Made by a program: the position numbers and the translations under genes. From contig NZ_FNYS01000006.1 in assembly GCF_900109075.1 (NCBI RefSeq), positions 120,251 through 184,250 of the forward strand: a stretch of DNA of 64,000 nucleotides, written 5' to 3'. The stretch's first letter is position 1; each line of letters begins with the position of its first letter. Below are positions 53,157 to 61,628 of the stretch, in pieces. A model generated the notes under the pieces. That model had not been told where the DNA came from. It saw only the letters and a program-made list of their open reading frames with translations, and ran no database searches. Source of the DNA: Myroides marinus (lineage in GTDB: Bacteria; Bacteroidota; Bacteroidia; Flavobacteriales; Flavobacteriaceae).

Positions 53157-54003
53157 TTTTTCTGAATTTATAACGGATATAAAATGCGCTTAGGTTTAAT
53201 AAAAACACCACTAAGATCAAGACTAATGCAGTTCCATAGGCAATAGGTCTTACTTCTTCGATAGCTTGGTGTTGCGTTGATAACATGTATAAGTGGTACG
53301 GTAGGGCCATAAACTCTTGGTTGATATACCCATTGGTATCACTGATATAAAAGGCTGCACCTGTAAATAGGATAGGAGCTGTCTCACCAGCTGCTCTTGA
53401 CAGCGTTAGTACTACTCCTGTTAAGATACCTGGTACAGCAGAAGGAATAACTACATCTTTAATAGTTTCAAACTTAGTAGCACCTACAGCCAATGCCGCT
53501 TCTCTTGTACTATTTGGGATTTGCATTAATGCCTCTTCTGTTGTTGTAATAATATAAGGAAGAGATAATAATCCTAATGTCAATCCAGCAGCAATAAGTG
53601 ATGTTCCTAACTGTAAGGTCTGTACAAAAAGTGCCAATCCAAATAATCCATAGATAATAGATGGTACTCCTGACAAGTTACGAATAGCAGCGCGTATTGT
53701 TCTTGTTAGCCAATTGTTTTCTGCATATTCGTTTAAGTAGATGGCACAGAATACTCCAAATGGAATACTGAATAAGGCTGTGATTAACGTGATTAATACT
53801 GTTCCAATAATTGGCGTAAGAATACCACCTTTAGTCATTCCTTCTTTAGGAATGCTAGAGATAAACTCCCAAGATAAGCTTCCGATTCCCTTTGCTACTA
53901 TTTCTAAAATAATTACAACAAGGAAAAAGCATACAATAAGTGTTGTTCCTACTAATGTTCCCCATTCTACGATAGAGGATAATCTTAGTTTATTATGCTG
54001 CAT
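53146..54003 (-). CDS. pstA: phosphate permease PstA
   Basis: A 285-residue permease with six membrane helices and the EAA-type loop EAALAVGATKFETIKDVVIP followed by AVPGILTGVVLTLSRAAGET. GGILTPIIGTVLITLITALF and NLSGVPSIIYGLFGLALF are typical of PstA. Overlaps pstC and pstB by 11 bp each. Confidence 0.96.
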   Translation of the reverse strand: MQHNKLRLSSIVEWGTLVGTTLIVCFFLVVIILEIVAKGIGSLSWEFISSIPKEGMTKGGILTPIIGTVLITLITALFSIPFGVFCAIYLNEYAENNWLTRTIRAAIRNLSGVPSIIYGLFGLALFVQTLQLGTSLIAAGLTLGLLSLPYIITTTEEALMQIPNSTREAALAVGATKFETIKDVVIPSAVPGILTGVVLTLSRAAGETAPILFTGAAFYISDTNGYINQEFMALPYHLYMLSTQHQAIEEVRPIAYGTALVLILVVFLLNLSAFYIRYKFRKNEN

Positions 54004-54883
54004 GGTATTTTCTTAATCTGTTAATGAAATATTCTCCTACGATGTTTGCAATTAATGTCATAAAGAATAACACTGTTGCCAAAGCGTATAATCCGTAGTA
54101 GTGTGTTGTTTGATAAGGAACTTCTCCCATCTCGATAGCGATAGTTGCTGTCATTGTTTTTACCGAATCAAAGAATCCTGTAGGGATAAGAGCAGCATTA
54201 CCAGTTGCCATAAGTACAGTCATAGTTTCTCCGATAGCACGTCCTACACCTAACATCACAGCTGATATAATACCAGGAGCAGCAGCAGGTATAATTACTT
54301 TGCGAAGTGTTTGCCATTTTGTAGCTCCCACACCGTAGCTTGCTTCCTTATATGTTTTTGGCACTGCATGTATAGCATCTTCTGCAATCGTGATAATAGT
54401 TGGTAAAGCCATCACAGCTAATAGTATTGCACCATTCAGCGCGTTTAATCCATTAGGTAAACCAGCCATATCTGCTATTCCAGGACTTAGCACTACAATT
54501 CCTAAGAATCCAATTACTACAGATGGTACAGCAGCTAACATTTCGATAGCAGGCTTAAGGATATTCTTTAATCGCGTACCAGCATATTCAGAGATAAAAG
54601 CTGCTGTACCGATTCCTAAAGGAATAGCGATAAGCATAGCTCCGAATGTTACGATAGTAGTACTAAGTATTAGAGGTAACATACCATAAGCTGGATTCTT
54701 TGCTGTTGGGTTCCATTCCATTCCTGTTATAAAATCCAATGGTTTTACGTCCATAAAGAAGGAAATAGAGTTGTAGATTAGCATGGCTAATATTCCTCCT
54801 AATAAGCAAAGTACTAATAGACCAGTAGCTTTAAAGATGTACTTAAACGTAACATCTAATCCAATTCTAACTTTATATTTCAT
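53993..54883 (-). CDS. pstC: phosphate permease PstC
   Basis: A 296-residue permease: IPLGIGTAAFISEYAG, EMLAAVPSVVIGFLGIVVL, EASYGVGATKWQTLRKVIIP and AIGETMTVLMATGNAALIP. Six or so helices; pairs with PstA to form the channel. Overlaps pstS by 11 bp, so the four genes are translated as one unit. Confidence 0.96.
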   Translation of the reverse strand: MKYKVRIGLDVTFKYIFKATGLLVLCLLGGILAMLIYNSISFFMDVKPLDFITGMEWNPTAKNPAYGMLPLILSTTIVTFGAMLIAIPLGIGTAAFISEYAGTRLKNILKPAIEMLAAVPSVVIGFLGIVVLSPGIADMAGLPNGLNALNGAILLAVMALPTIITIAEDAIHAVPKTYKEASYGVGATKWQTLRKVIIPAAAPGIISAVMLGVGRAIGETMTVLMATGNAALIPTGFFDSVKTMTATIAIEMGEVPYQTTHYYGLYALATVLFFMTLIANIVGEYFINRLRKYHAA

Positions 54884-55748
54884 CTTGTGGTCGTTCTATA
54901 ATATAATACCCGTGTTTTTTAATCAATTGCTTTCCTTTCTCACTGCGTTCAAAATCAATAAAAGGCTTTACTTTTTCCCAAGAATCTTCTAATACAAATT
55001 GGTATAAGGGACGTTGGAAGAAATATAGGCTGCTATTAATTGCTTTTGGATCAATAGGAGAGTATGCCTCTGCAGTAGGAGTTTCTCTAATACTTAAGAT
55101 TTTAACCGTAGGGTTAGTAGCAGTCTCATGAGAGATATAACCTGCTCCTACATAACCAATCCCAGATTTATCTGCTTTGACACCTTCTAAGATCTGAGCA
55201 TTACCTGTCATTTCTTTAGCTGCGTTAGAGAACTCTATCTTTAGCTTCTTTTTGATAAAAGAGTGCGTTCCTGAGCTACTTTGACGACCATATATATTGA
55301 TAGGAAGATCTAAAGAGGTAATTTCTTTCCAATTGGTAATCTCACCTTTCATAATTTTACCAAGCGTCTCTATATCTAAGGCATCTATTGGAATATCCTT
55401 GTGTACAACAAAGGCGGTTGCATCTTCGGCAAAGATAACAGTGTGCAGTTTGATGTTTTTCTTTTCAAACGACGCTATTTCTTTGTCTGATAAAGGACGA
55501 GAAGAGTTGGCAATGTCGGCTTGACCGTTTAACAATGAAGTGATACCGATACCGGAACCTCCACCAGAAATGGCAATACTAAAGTCTGAATCTTCGAGCG
55601 TGTACTGCTCTGCAAGATTGACTGCTAAATTTACTTCGGTATCAGATCCCTTCATCTTAATAGAATGGTCTTTATCTCCGCAAGAAATTAGTAATAGAAA
55701 AGAAAAAATAGCTATACTTTTTCTTTTGAATAAATAGTGTCTTTTCAT
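54873..55748 (-). CDS. pstS: phosphate-binding lipoprotein PstS
   Basis: 291 residues with a lipoprotein signal (KSIAIFSFLLLISCGDKDHS, lipobox LISC). Phosphate-binding loops: KGSDTEVNLAVNLAEQY, ISGGGSGIGITSLLNGQADI, ANSSRPLSDKEI and IYGRQSSSGTHSFIKKKL. First gene of pstSCAB; its long upstream region would carry the phosphate-responsive promoter. Confidence 0.95.
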   Translation of the reverse strand: MKRHYLFKRKSIAIFSFLLLISCGDKDHSIKMKGSDTEVNLAVNLAEQYTLEDSDFSIAISGGGSGIGITSLLNGQADIANSSRPLSDKEIASFEKKNIKLHTVIFAEDATAFVVHKDIPIDALDIETLGKIMKGEITNWKEITSLDLPINIYGRQSSSGTHSFIKKKLKIEFSNAAKEMTGNAQILEGVKADKSGIGYVGAGYISHETATNPTVKILSIRETPTAEAYSPIDPKAINSSLYFFQRPLYQFVLEDSWEKVKPFIDFERSEKGKQLIKKHGYYIIERPQDEI

Positions 55749-56276
55749 TGGGGCAAATAACTTATCTATTTGTGACCTATGAGTTACTACTATGTTACGA
55801 AAGAGTTAAGTGATGATATTTATTAAAATCAAGGTTTAATTGATAAAAATATTGTGAAGTAATGAATATGATAGCTTTATTTATTGATAGTTGATAAAAA
55901 TTTCAGAAGCTTCTCATTTTGTATACTACATATCGTTCTGTTTATTAAAACTTCAATGTTACGCTAAGGTTAAGTGGAGTGCTTTGTTAAATTATAAAGT
56001 ATAATAATATGTCTTACTACCTGATAATAGCTAAACATCTAGGTATAGATATAACTTTTGTTTCTTAAAATTTGATTATCAGTACTATAGTTGAGCTGTA
56101 GGATAAACTTAGTTTGGAGAGTTTAGTATTAGGTTATTAAGGGAGATACTGACAACAAATAACAATATTGTGTTTGTTAAAGTTTTGATTATCTGCGTTT
56201 AGAGATATACTAAAGCGTTGTAAGAGGAGGTTTATATTTAGTGCACAAACAATTATTAATAAAAACCACCTAACTA
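55749..56276. other. long AT-rich intergenic region upstream of pstS
   Basis: 528 bases without a convincing gene. It separates the divergent pst operon and the 56.3 kb genes and presumably holds both promoters. I could not identify an exact TAnnTTTG box or a known Pho-type repeat. Confidence 0.4.
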
Positions 56277-56459
56277 ATGATTAAAATAATAACAACAGTA
56301 GCACTTACACTAGTAGTAGATATAACGAATAGCTTAAATCAAACTTTCCTATCTAAACACGAGACTATAGAGCAGCAAATTACGGATGTAGAGAAATATA
56401 AAGAGTTTGATATAGATTCTTTAAATGAACAGAACTTAATAGTTAATATAATAATCTAG
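56277..56459 (+). CDS. small hypothetical protein
   Basis: 60 residues with a hydrophobic N-terminus (MIKIITTVALTLVVDITNSL) and an acidic remainder. It ends 7 bp before the esterase-like gene, so it may be a short upstream partner or a leader. Low confidence. Confidence 0.4.
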   Translation: MIKIITTVALTLVVDITNSLNQTFLSKHETIEQQITDVEKYKEFDIDSLNEQNLIVNIII

Positions 56460-56466
56460 GTAAGTA

Positions 56467-57687
56467 ATGAAGCATATAATCGTAATATGTTTATGCTTTC
56501 TAGGAAGTATAAACACTTTTAGTCAAGAGAAGAGTATCTATAAACTTAATCCTATACAAGAAGATTTTCTAACTCTTGGAGTAAAAGAGATTATAGCTAA
56601 AGGAGTAGAAGGGGATAAAGTAGTATTTTTAGGAGAGTCAGATCACCAATATGGTTCTGATATTAGAGCCAAAGGAGAAGTCGCTAAATATCTAATAGAA
56701 GAGCTAGGCTATACAGACATTATATTTGAAGCAGACTTTTTTGCTCTACTTTTGAACCCTAGTGCCAGGTATTCTCTTTATAAGATGTGGTCAGTCTCTG
56801 ACCAAAATGAGGATTTTATGAATTATTTAAAACAGAATAAAGTCAACTACTATGGACTAGATGTCAGGTTTGCTACTACTTATTCTAGAGATAATTTTAC
56901 TGTAAAACTAAAAGAGTATCTAAGCTCACTAGATATTAATCTTGAAGAACGCTTTGTGAAGTTAACTAATGAGTGCATTGTTACTAATGGATATAAAAAT
57001 GCAAATAAATTAACTTCAGAGGATTACGAGTATCTAACTAATTATGTAGATAAGTTATTACATAATGAGACAGTAACTCAGAGAGCAGAATGGAAACAGA
57101 TATTAGAGAGTTATAAAAGCGCAGTGATTTTATACTTCGAAAAAGCAAAAGACAAAAACTTTAATATAAATACTATTAGAGATAAACAGATGGCAAGTAA
57201 TATAGATTTTCTTGTACATTATTATCCTGAGAAGAAATTCATTGTTTGGTTGGCTAATGCACATATGTCTAAAATCAATGAATCAAGTCATAATTGTGGA
57301 TATGAATTTGTAAAGCGAAATCCGAACAAATCGTATCATATAGCTATAGCGTCTTATGGTCATTATTATCAAACAGATAGTAAGATATACAAAGCTTTTA
57401 AAGACAATAAGAACTTATTATCACTTTTACCTTCGGTAGATAGTAACTATTTCTTAGATGTAAACGAATTAGTAAATACTTATCCAGAATATAAAGCTAA
57501 TATATATGGAAATCATTCTAAAGATACCATTAAACCCAATGACAGGTTATTTCAGGTTTCGTGGAATAATAATAAGTCTAGTGTTTTTATGAACTTTGAC
57601 GCTATGATTTTCTTAAAAGAAAAAGAAGAGATTACTTATGATCAATATAACAAACTATTGATAGAAAAAAAGAGAAAAGGGAACTAG
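56467..57687 (+). CDS. exported erythromycin-esterase-family protein
   Basis: 406 residues with a signal peptide (MKHIIVICLCFLGSINTFSQ). The mature part follows the Ere family: VVFLGESDHQYGSDIRAKGE (active-site His region), VAKYLIEELGYTDIIFEADF and FIVWLANAHMSKINESSHNC. Most relatives outside EreA/EreB do not confer macrolide resistance, so the substrate is open. A terminator follows. Confidence 0.85.
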   Translation: MKHIIVICLCFLGSINTFSQEKSIYKLNPIQEDFLTLGVKEIIAKGVEGDKVVFLGESDHQYGSDIRAKGEVAKYLIEELGYTDIIFEADFFALLLNPSARYSLYKMWSVSDQNEDFMNYLKQNKVNYYGLDVRFATTYSRDNFTVKLKEYLSSLDINLEERFVKLTNECIVTNGYKNANKLTSEDYEYLTNYVDKLLHNETVTQRAEWKQILESYKSAVILYFEKAKDKNFNINTIRDKQMASNIDFLVHYYPEKKFIVWLANAHMSKINESSHNCGYEFVKRNPNKSYHIAIASYGHYYQTDSKIYKAFKDNKNLLSLLPSVDSNYFLDVNELVNTYPEYKANIYGNHSKDTIKPNDRLFQVSWNNNKSSVFMNFDAMIFLKEKEEITYDQYNKLLIEKKRKGN

Positions 57688-57730
57688 CCTATATCTGGAA
57701 AGATAAAAAAGAGTAATATTTTTATTAAAA

Positions 57731-57768
57731 AAAGCATGTTTAAACTACTTAAACATGCTTTTTTTTTT
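57731..57768 (+). terminator. terminator after the esterase-like gene
   Basis: AAAGCATGTTTAA (57731-57743) pairs with TTAAACATGCTTT (57749-57761), followed by seven T's. Confidence 0.9.
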
Positions 57769-58331
57769 GATTCTAAACCCCACATTTTTTCTTATAAGAG
57801 CTATAATTGACCTTTTTGAGAGCAATAAACAAAAAAAATGTATTACTTTTTTTATTATCAATATTTTGTAAATTATTGTTTTTTAGTTAATTATGTTTTA
57901 ATGGTAAAATAAATCTATTTTTTAAAGGCTTCTAATAGCCCGTAAATAGGGCTTTCGTAGTAGATCCATCGACAATTCAACGACAATAAGCCGTATTTAG
58001 TTGAGTAGGGAAGCAGTTTGTCGATGTATTCTCCTTTTATTGATGTCGTATTGTCCTTCTATGCAAATGTTTAACTACCTAAAGTTAACCTATAAGTTCT
58101 CTTTTCGTTATCTTTCTTACTGAAGTTCCTGATTTTAAGATCTAGTGGTTTAGTTCTTAGATTTGTTGCTTTTATATACGATTTGCGTATATATACATAT
58201 TACATTCGTTAAAATATAGGTATATATAATTTATTTTATTTTCTTTTGCAAAAGGCAAATAATAAAGGTGCTTAGTTTTGGTTGTCTCAAATGATAATAT
58301 TAAAAATAAGCAAATATTACTACTCTCATTT
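57769..58331. other. AT-rich region upstream of the AraC gene
   Basis: No gene seen in about 560 bases. A -7 box TAGTTTTG at 58273-58280 lies 51 bp before the chosen AraC start. Confidence 0.45.
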
Positions 58332-59213
58332 ATGAATAAGTTACCACTCGAGCCTTTTCTTCATCGAGCTAATAATGGATTATATATTAACTGTAAGGAT
58401 CTTAATAGATTAGTAGAGATAAGAGGGCAAGACTTGTTTCGTCCACATAAGTTGACATTTTTCTGTATTCACCTTTTTTTAGAGGGAATGGGGACGTATT
58501 GTTTGGATTCTACTTCTATTCGTGTAGCTCCACGACAAGTGCTGATTGTGTCTAAGAATCAGGTGGAGCAATATTGCGAGCCTCTAAATTATCAATCCGA
58601 AGTATTGATGTTTACAGAGGATTTCTTTTGTATTGATGAATTACATTTTCAGTTTTTCTACAATACGAATTTGTTCAAATTATCCGATCATTTACAATCA
58701 ATAGATATAAGCAAAGAATACGAGGAGTTAGTATTGCTTTTTGATTTGATCAAAAGAGAACTAGGTAAAAAATTTTATCCCAAGCAACAGTATATCTTAA
58801 ATAACTACCTCTTTAGTGCACTATTAATTCTGGAGAATGCCATAGATCAATCTACTATTCAACAACTTAATATCTCACATGAAAAACTGATAGTGTCTAA
58901 TTTTAAATCTCTAGTGAATAAGAAAATAGACAAGAGTATTACTGTAAAGATGTATGCATCAGAATTAAAGCTAAGTGTGCGATCTATAGAATATGCCTTC
59001 AAAAAAACAGATAATATGACTCCTTATGCTTGGATATCAGATAGGATGGTTATGGAGATTAAGAGATTACTGCTATATAAGGATCTACATATAAATGAGA
59101 TTTCGTATAAACTAGGCTTTAAAGAGGCCAATCACTTAACCGTATTCTTTAAGAACAAGACAGGAGTGACTCCCTTACAGTTTAGAAATAGATTTAATGA
59201 CAATAGTATTTAA
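58332..59213 (+). CDS. AraC-family transcriptional regulator
   Basis: 293 residues from the ATG MNKLPLEPF; an upstream TTG start would overlap the promoter box. N-terminal sensor (FCIHLFLEGMGTYCLDSTSI, VAPRQVLIVSKNQVEQYCE) and C-terminal HTH pair (KMYASELKLSVRSIEYAFKK, HINEISYKLGFKEANHLTVF, FKNKTGVTPLQFRNRF). No adjacent target operon is obvious. Confidence 0.9.
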   Translation: MNKLPLEPFLHRANNGLYINCKDLNRLVEIRGQDLFRPHKLTFFCIHLFLEGMGTYCLDSTSIRVAPRQVLIVSKNQVEQYCEPLNYQSEVLMFTEDFFCIDELHFQFFYNTNLFKLSDHLQSIDISKEYEELVLLFDLIKRELGKKFYPKQQYILNNYLFSALLILENAIDQSTIQQLNISHEKLIVSNFKSLVNKKIDKSITVKMYASELKLSVRSIEYAFKKTDNMTPYAWISDRMVMEIKRLLLYKDLHINEISYKLGFKEANHLTVFFKNKTGVTPLQFRNRFNDNSI

Positions 59214-59641
59214 TGACTTTTTTATTCGCATTTATGTAAGTAATTACTACTGAGTAGAAGATACTTTTGTACGTGTTGTAATAACAGTAGGTATTACGTT
59301 ACTTGAGAACTAATAGTTAAAGCTTATTCTTTATTAGTTTACAAGTTTTAATAGAGATAAAGTACTATTAGTTCTCATTTTAATCTTTGTTGCTAGATGT
59401 AAAAGAAGCAATATAGAACTCACACCTTAATCTGCGTTGTAGGATTTAAAACTAGCAACACAAAACTCACTTTTTTTCAAGTAGCTCTATGAAAATATGA
59501 GCTAATGCACAACAATTGATTGATAGCCCTATTAGGGCTATCAATTTTTAGTTATTATTAGATTATCAAATAATAAAATATCTATATAATCTCCATTCTG
59601 TTATAATAAATACACTATTTTTGTTCAAAATGCGACATACT
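59214..59641. other. intergenic region with a promoter box and orphan terminator
   Basis: No ORF. TACTTTTG (59263-59270) fits the -7 box. About 250 bp later, arms ATTGATAGCCCTA (59519-59531) and TAGGGCTATCAAT (59533-59545) are followed by TTTTT. Together they could bound a non-coding RNA, or the terminator could serve a read-through from the AraC gene. Half-similar stretches AGCAATATAGAACTCACACC and AGCAACACAAAACTCAC lie between. Confidence 0.4.
59616..59623 (+). promoter_or_regulatory. -7 box of the TPR regulator gene
   Basis: TATTTTTG fits TAnnTTTG. It puts the transcript start near 59630, which favours ATG 59642 over ATG 59630 as the start codon. Confidence 0.6.
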
Positions 59642-61324
59642 ATGCTTCGAATAATCCTTTTTTTAAGTCTTATGACCTTGTTTTCTTGTAATGAGAATAA
59701 ACAGGAGAGTAATGTTTATTACAATACAATTATACAAGAGTATAAAGAAAAGGGAATTAGTGATATTAGCACTATAAAGAATCCAGAAGAGATTAAGGCT
59801 ATTCTAAATGTATTCAAAGCGTTAGAATACCAAAGACAGCATGATAGTCTTAATGAAGTTAGTACTTCGCTATTATTAGAGAGTGTAGATATCGTTAATA
59901 ATAGTGCTAATATAGGATTGAGAGAATGGGTATATAGTGAGATAGGATTTTACTATTATACTTATAATCACTATATAGAAGCTGCACCTTACTTTATAAA
60001 GATTTCAAAAGTTATTGATAATAATCTGGAGCAGATAGATGTGCAGAGATGTAGTGTGCTGCTCAAAACAGCTTATTTTTTTGAAACGATACAACAGTAT
60101 GATAAGTGTATTGATTATTATAAGAAGACATTAGAAACAAGTTGTAAAACAAATAATAATAAAGGAGCTGTACTTTGGGCATTGGGTGCTGCTTACCAAA
60201 AAATAGATAGTATAGCATCGGCTAAAGAATATTATACACTTGCTAGTGAACAGGCCTTAAAGGTAGGAGACACATTGCGTTATGCTAAAAGTCTTGGAGG
60301 GTTGGCTAGTATTTTGGAGATTGAAGGGGACAAGACTACAGCAGAGCAGTATTATGTGGAGGATATAAATATCTCAAAAAGGTTAAAGGAAGATCGCAAC
60401 CAGATGTATGCTCAGATACAGTTGGGTAAATTCTATTATGCCAATAAACAGTACACCTTAGCAGAACAGGTCTGGCAAGAGGCTTATGAAATAACCAAAA
60501 CAAGGGATTATCTAATGGGATATCAGCGAGAGGTATCTGCTCATTTATTAAATATTGCAAAGGTTGGTCATAGAGATGGTGAAGAATTATTTTATAGAAG
60601 AGAGCTAGATCGCATTGATAATATCATAGAGGATAGAGAGAGCGAAGATGTCATTCGTAAGATTAATTGGAATACGAGTTACGAAAGTATCACTTGGGAA
60701 TTAGAAGCAGAGAGAAACGCCAATGATAGAGTACGTTATCAGCGGCTATTGTTTATGAGTAGTACGGGCCTATTATTACTCTTGGTCGTTGTGATTTATT
60801 TCTTTTACAAAAGAATTATTAAACTTCAAACTTTTAAATATGAAGCTAAGTTACTAGCCTTTCAGTATTCTAAACTAAGCTCAGAGACTAAGTTAAAAGA
60901 GACGCATGCTTCTTTAGCTTCTTATCAGGTCTATCTCTCTGAGAAAACACAGCAAATAGAAAGATTAGAACAAGAGCTAGAGAAGGTAAAGTACTCAACA
61001 AATGAATATGTAAAGGAGAAGAGACCTGATCTAGAACAACTGCTAAATGCGCATCTGATGACTGATGAGAGTTGGAATATGTTTAAGGAGACATTTAAGG
61101 AGGAACAAGAGGAATATTATTTGTATTTAATGGAGCGTTTCCCTGATTTGACAGAGTCTAATTTGCGTATTGTATTACTTCAAAAATTGGGACTAACTAA
61201 TCAAGAAACTGCTAATCTATTAGGGATAACAATAGATGCTGTGAAGAAGGCGAAACAGCGTCTCAAGAAAAAGTATGAGGAGGATTATGATACTATTCTA
61301 AACCCAGATAAAGAAGAGGTATAG
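59642..61324 (+). CDS. TPR lipoprotein-type regulator with C-terminal HTH
   Basis: About 560 residues. Start at ATG 59642 (MLRIILFLSLMTLFSC, a lipobox-like LFSC), because the promoter box leaves no leader for the earlier ATG. TPR repeats (about 60-310: AAPYFIKISKVIDNN, KCIDYYKKTLETSC, AEQYYVEDINISKR), a membrane segment (LLFMSSTGLLLLLVVVIYFF), a coiled coil (ETKLKETHASLASYQVYLSE) and a LuxR-like HTH (LTNQETANLLGITIDAVKKA). This layout is a common Bacteroidota membrane-bound regulator; it precedes the adhesin gene. Confidence 0.85.
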   Translation: MLRIILFLSLMTLFSCNENKQESNVYYNTIIQEYKEKGISDISTIKNPEEIKAILNVFKALEYQRQHDSLNEVSTSLLLESVDIVNNSANIGLREWVYSEIGFYYYTYNHYIEAAPYFIKISKVIDNNLEQIDVQRCSVLLKTAYFFETIQQYDKCIDYYKKTLETSCKTNNNKGAVLWALGAAYQKIDSIASAKEYYTLASEQALKVGDTLRYAKSLGGLASILEIEGDKTTAEQYYVEDINISKRLKEDRNQMYAQIQLGKFYYANKQYTLAEQVWQEAYEITKTRDYLMGYQREVSAHLLNIAKVGHRDGEELFYRRELDRIDNIIEDRESEDVIRKINWNTSYESITWELEAERNANDRVRYQRLLFMSSTGLLLLLVVVIYFFYKRIIKLQTFKYEAKLLAFQYSKLSSETKLKETHASLASYQVYLSEKTQQIERLEQELEKVKYSTNEYVKEKRPDLEQLLNAHLMTDESWNMFKETFKEEQEEYYLYLMERFPDLTESNLRIVLLQKLGLTNQETANLLGITIDAVKKAKQRLKKKYEEDYDTILNPDKEEV

Positions 61325-61346
61325 TGTTATATTGTGATTATAAGGG

Positions 61347-61377
61347 AGGTATTATCTATTAGATAATACCTTTTTTG
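61347..61377 (+). terminator. terminator after the TPR regulator
   Basis: AGGTATTATCT (61347-61357) pairs with AGATAATACCT (61361-61371), followed by T's. Confidence 0.85.
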
Positions 61378-61628
61378 TTTTTATAAAGTGGTTATTAATA
61401 GCATATTGCGATTTGTCCACCCTGATGTCCACCCCTTATAATAGACAGGAGTTGGCATTCTGCTATTAATTTTACATCAAGAAAGCTAAAGCTTGAACTT
61501 CACCACACTCAACGTATAGCGCAAAGTATAGAATGTAGTTCTATGCTAGTTTTGATAAATTGTTGTTTTCTACGATTTGTTATGGTTTAGTGTGGTATGT
61601 AAAACAGTAACCTTAACAAAACAACAAT

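Noticed and set aside
56467..57687. Macrolide-resistance gene call for the esterase-like protein
   Set aside because: It shares the Ere family pattern, but most family members are not resistance enzymes and it carries an export signal.
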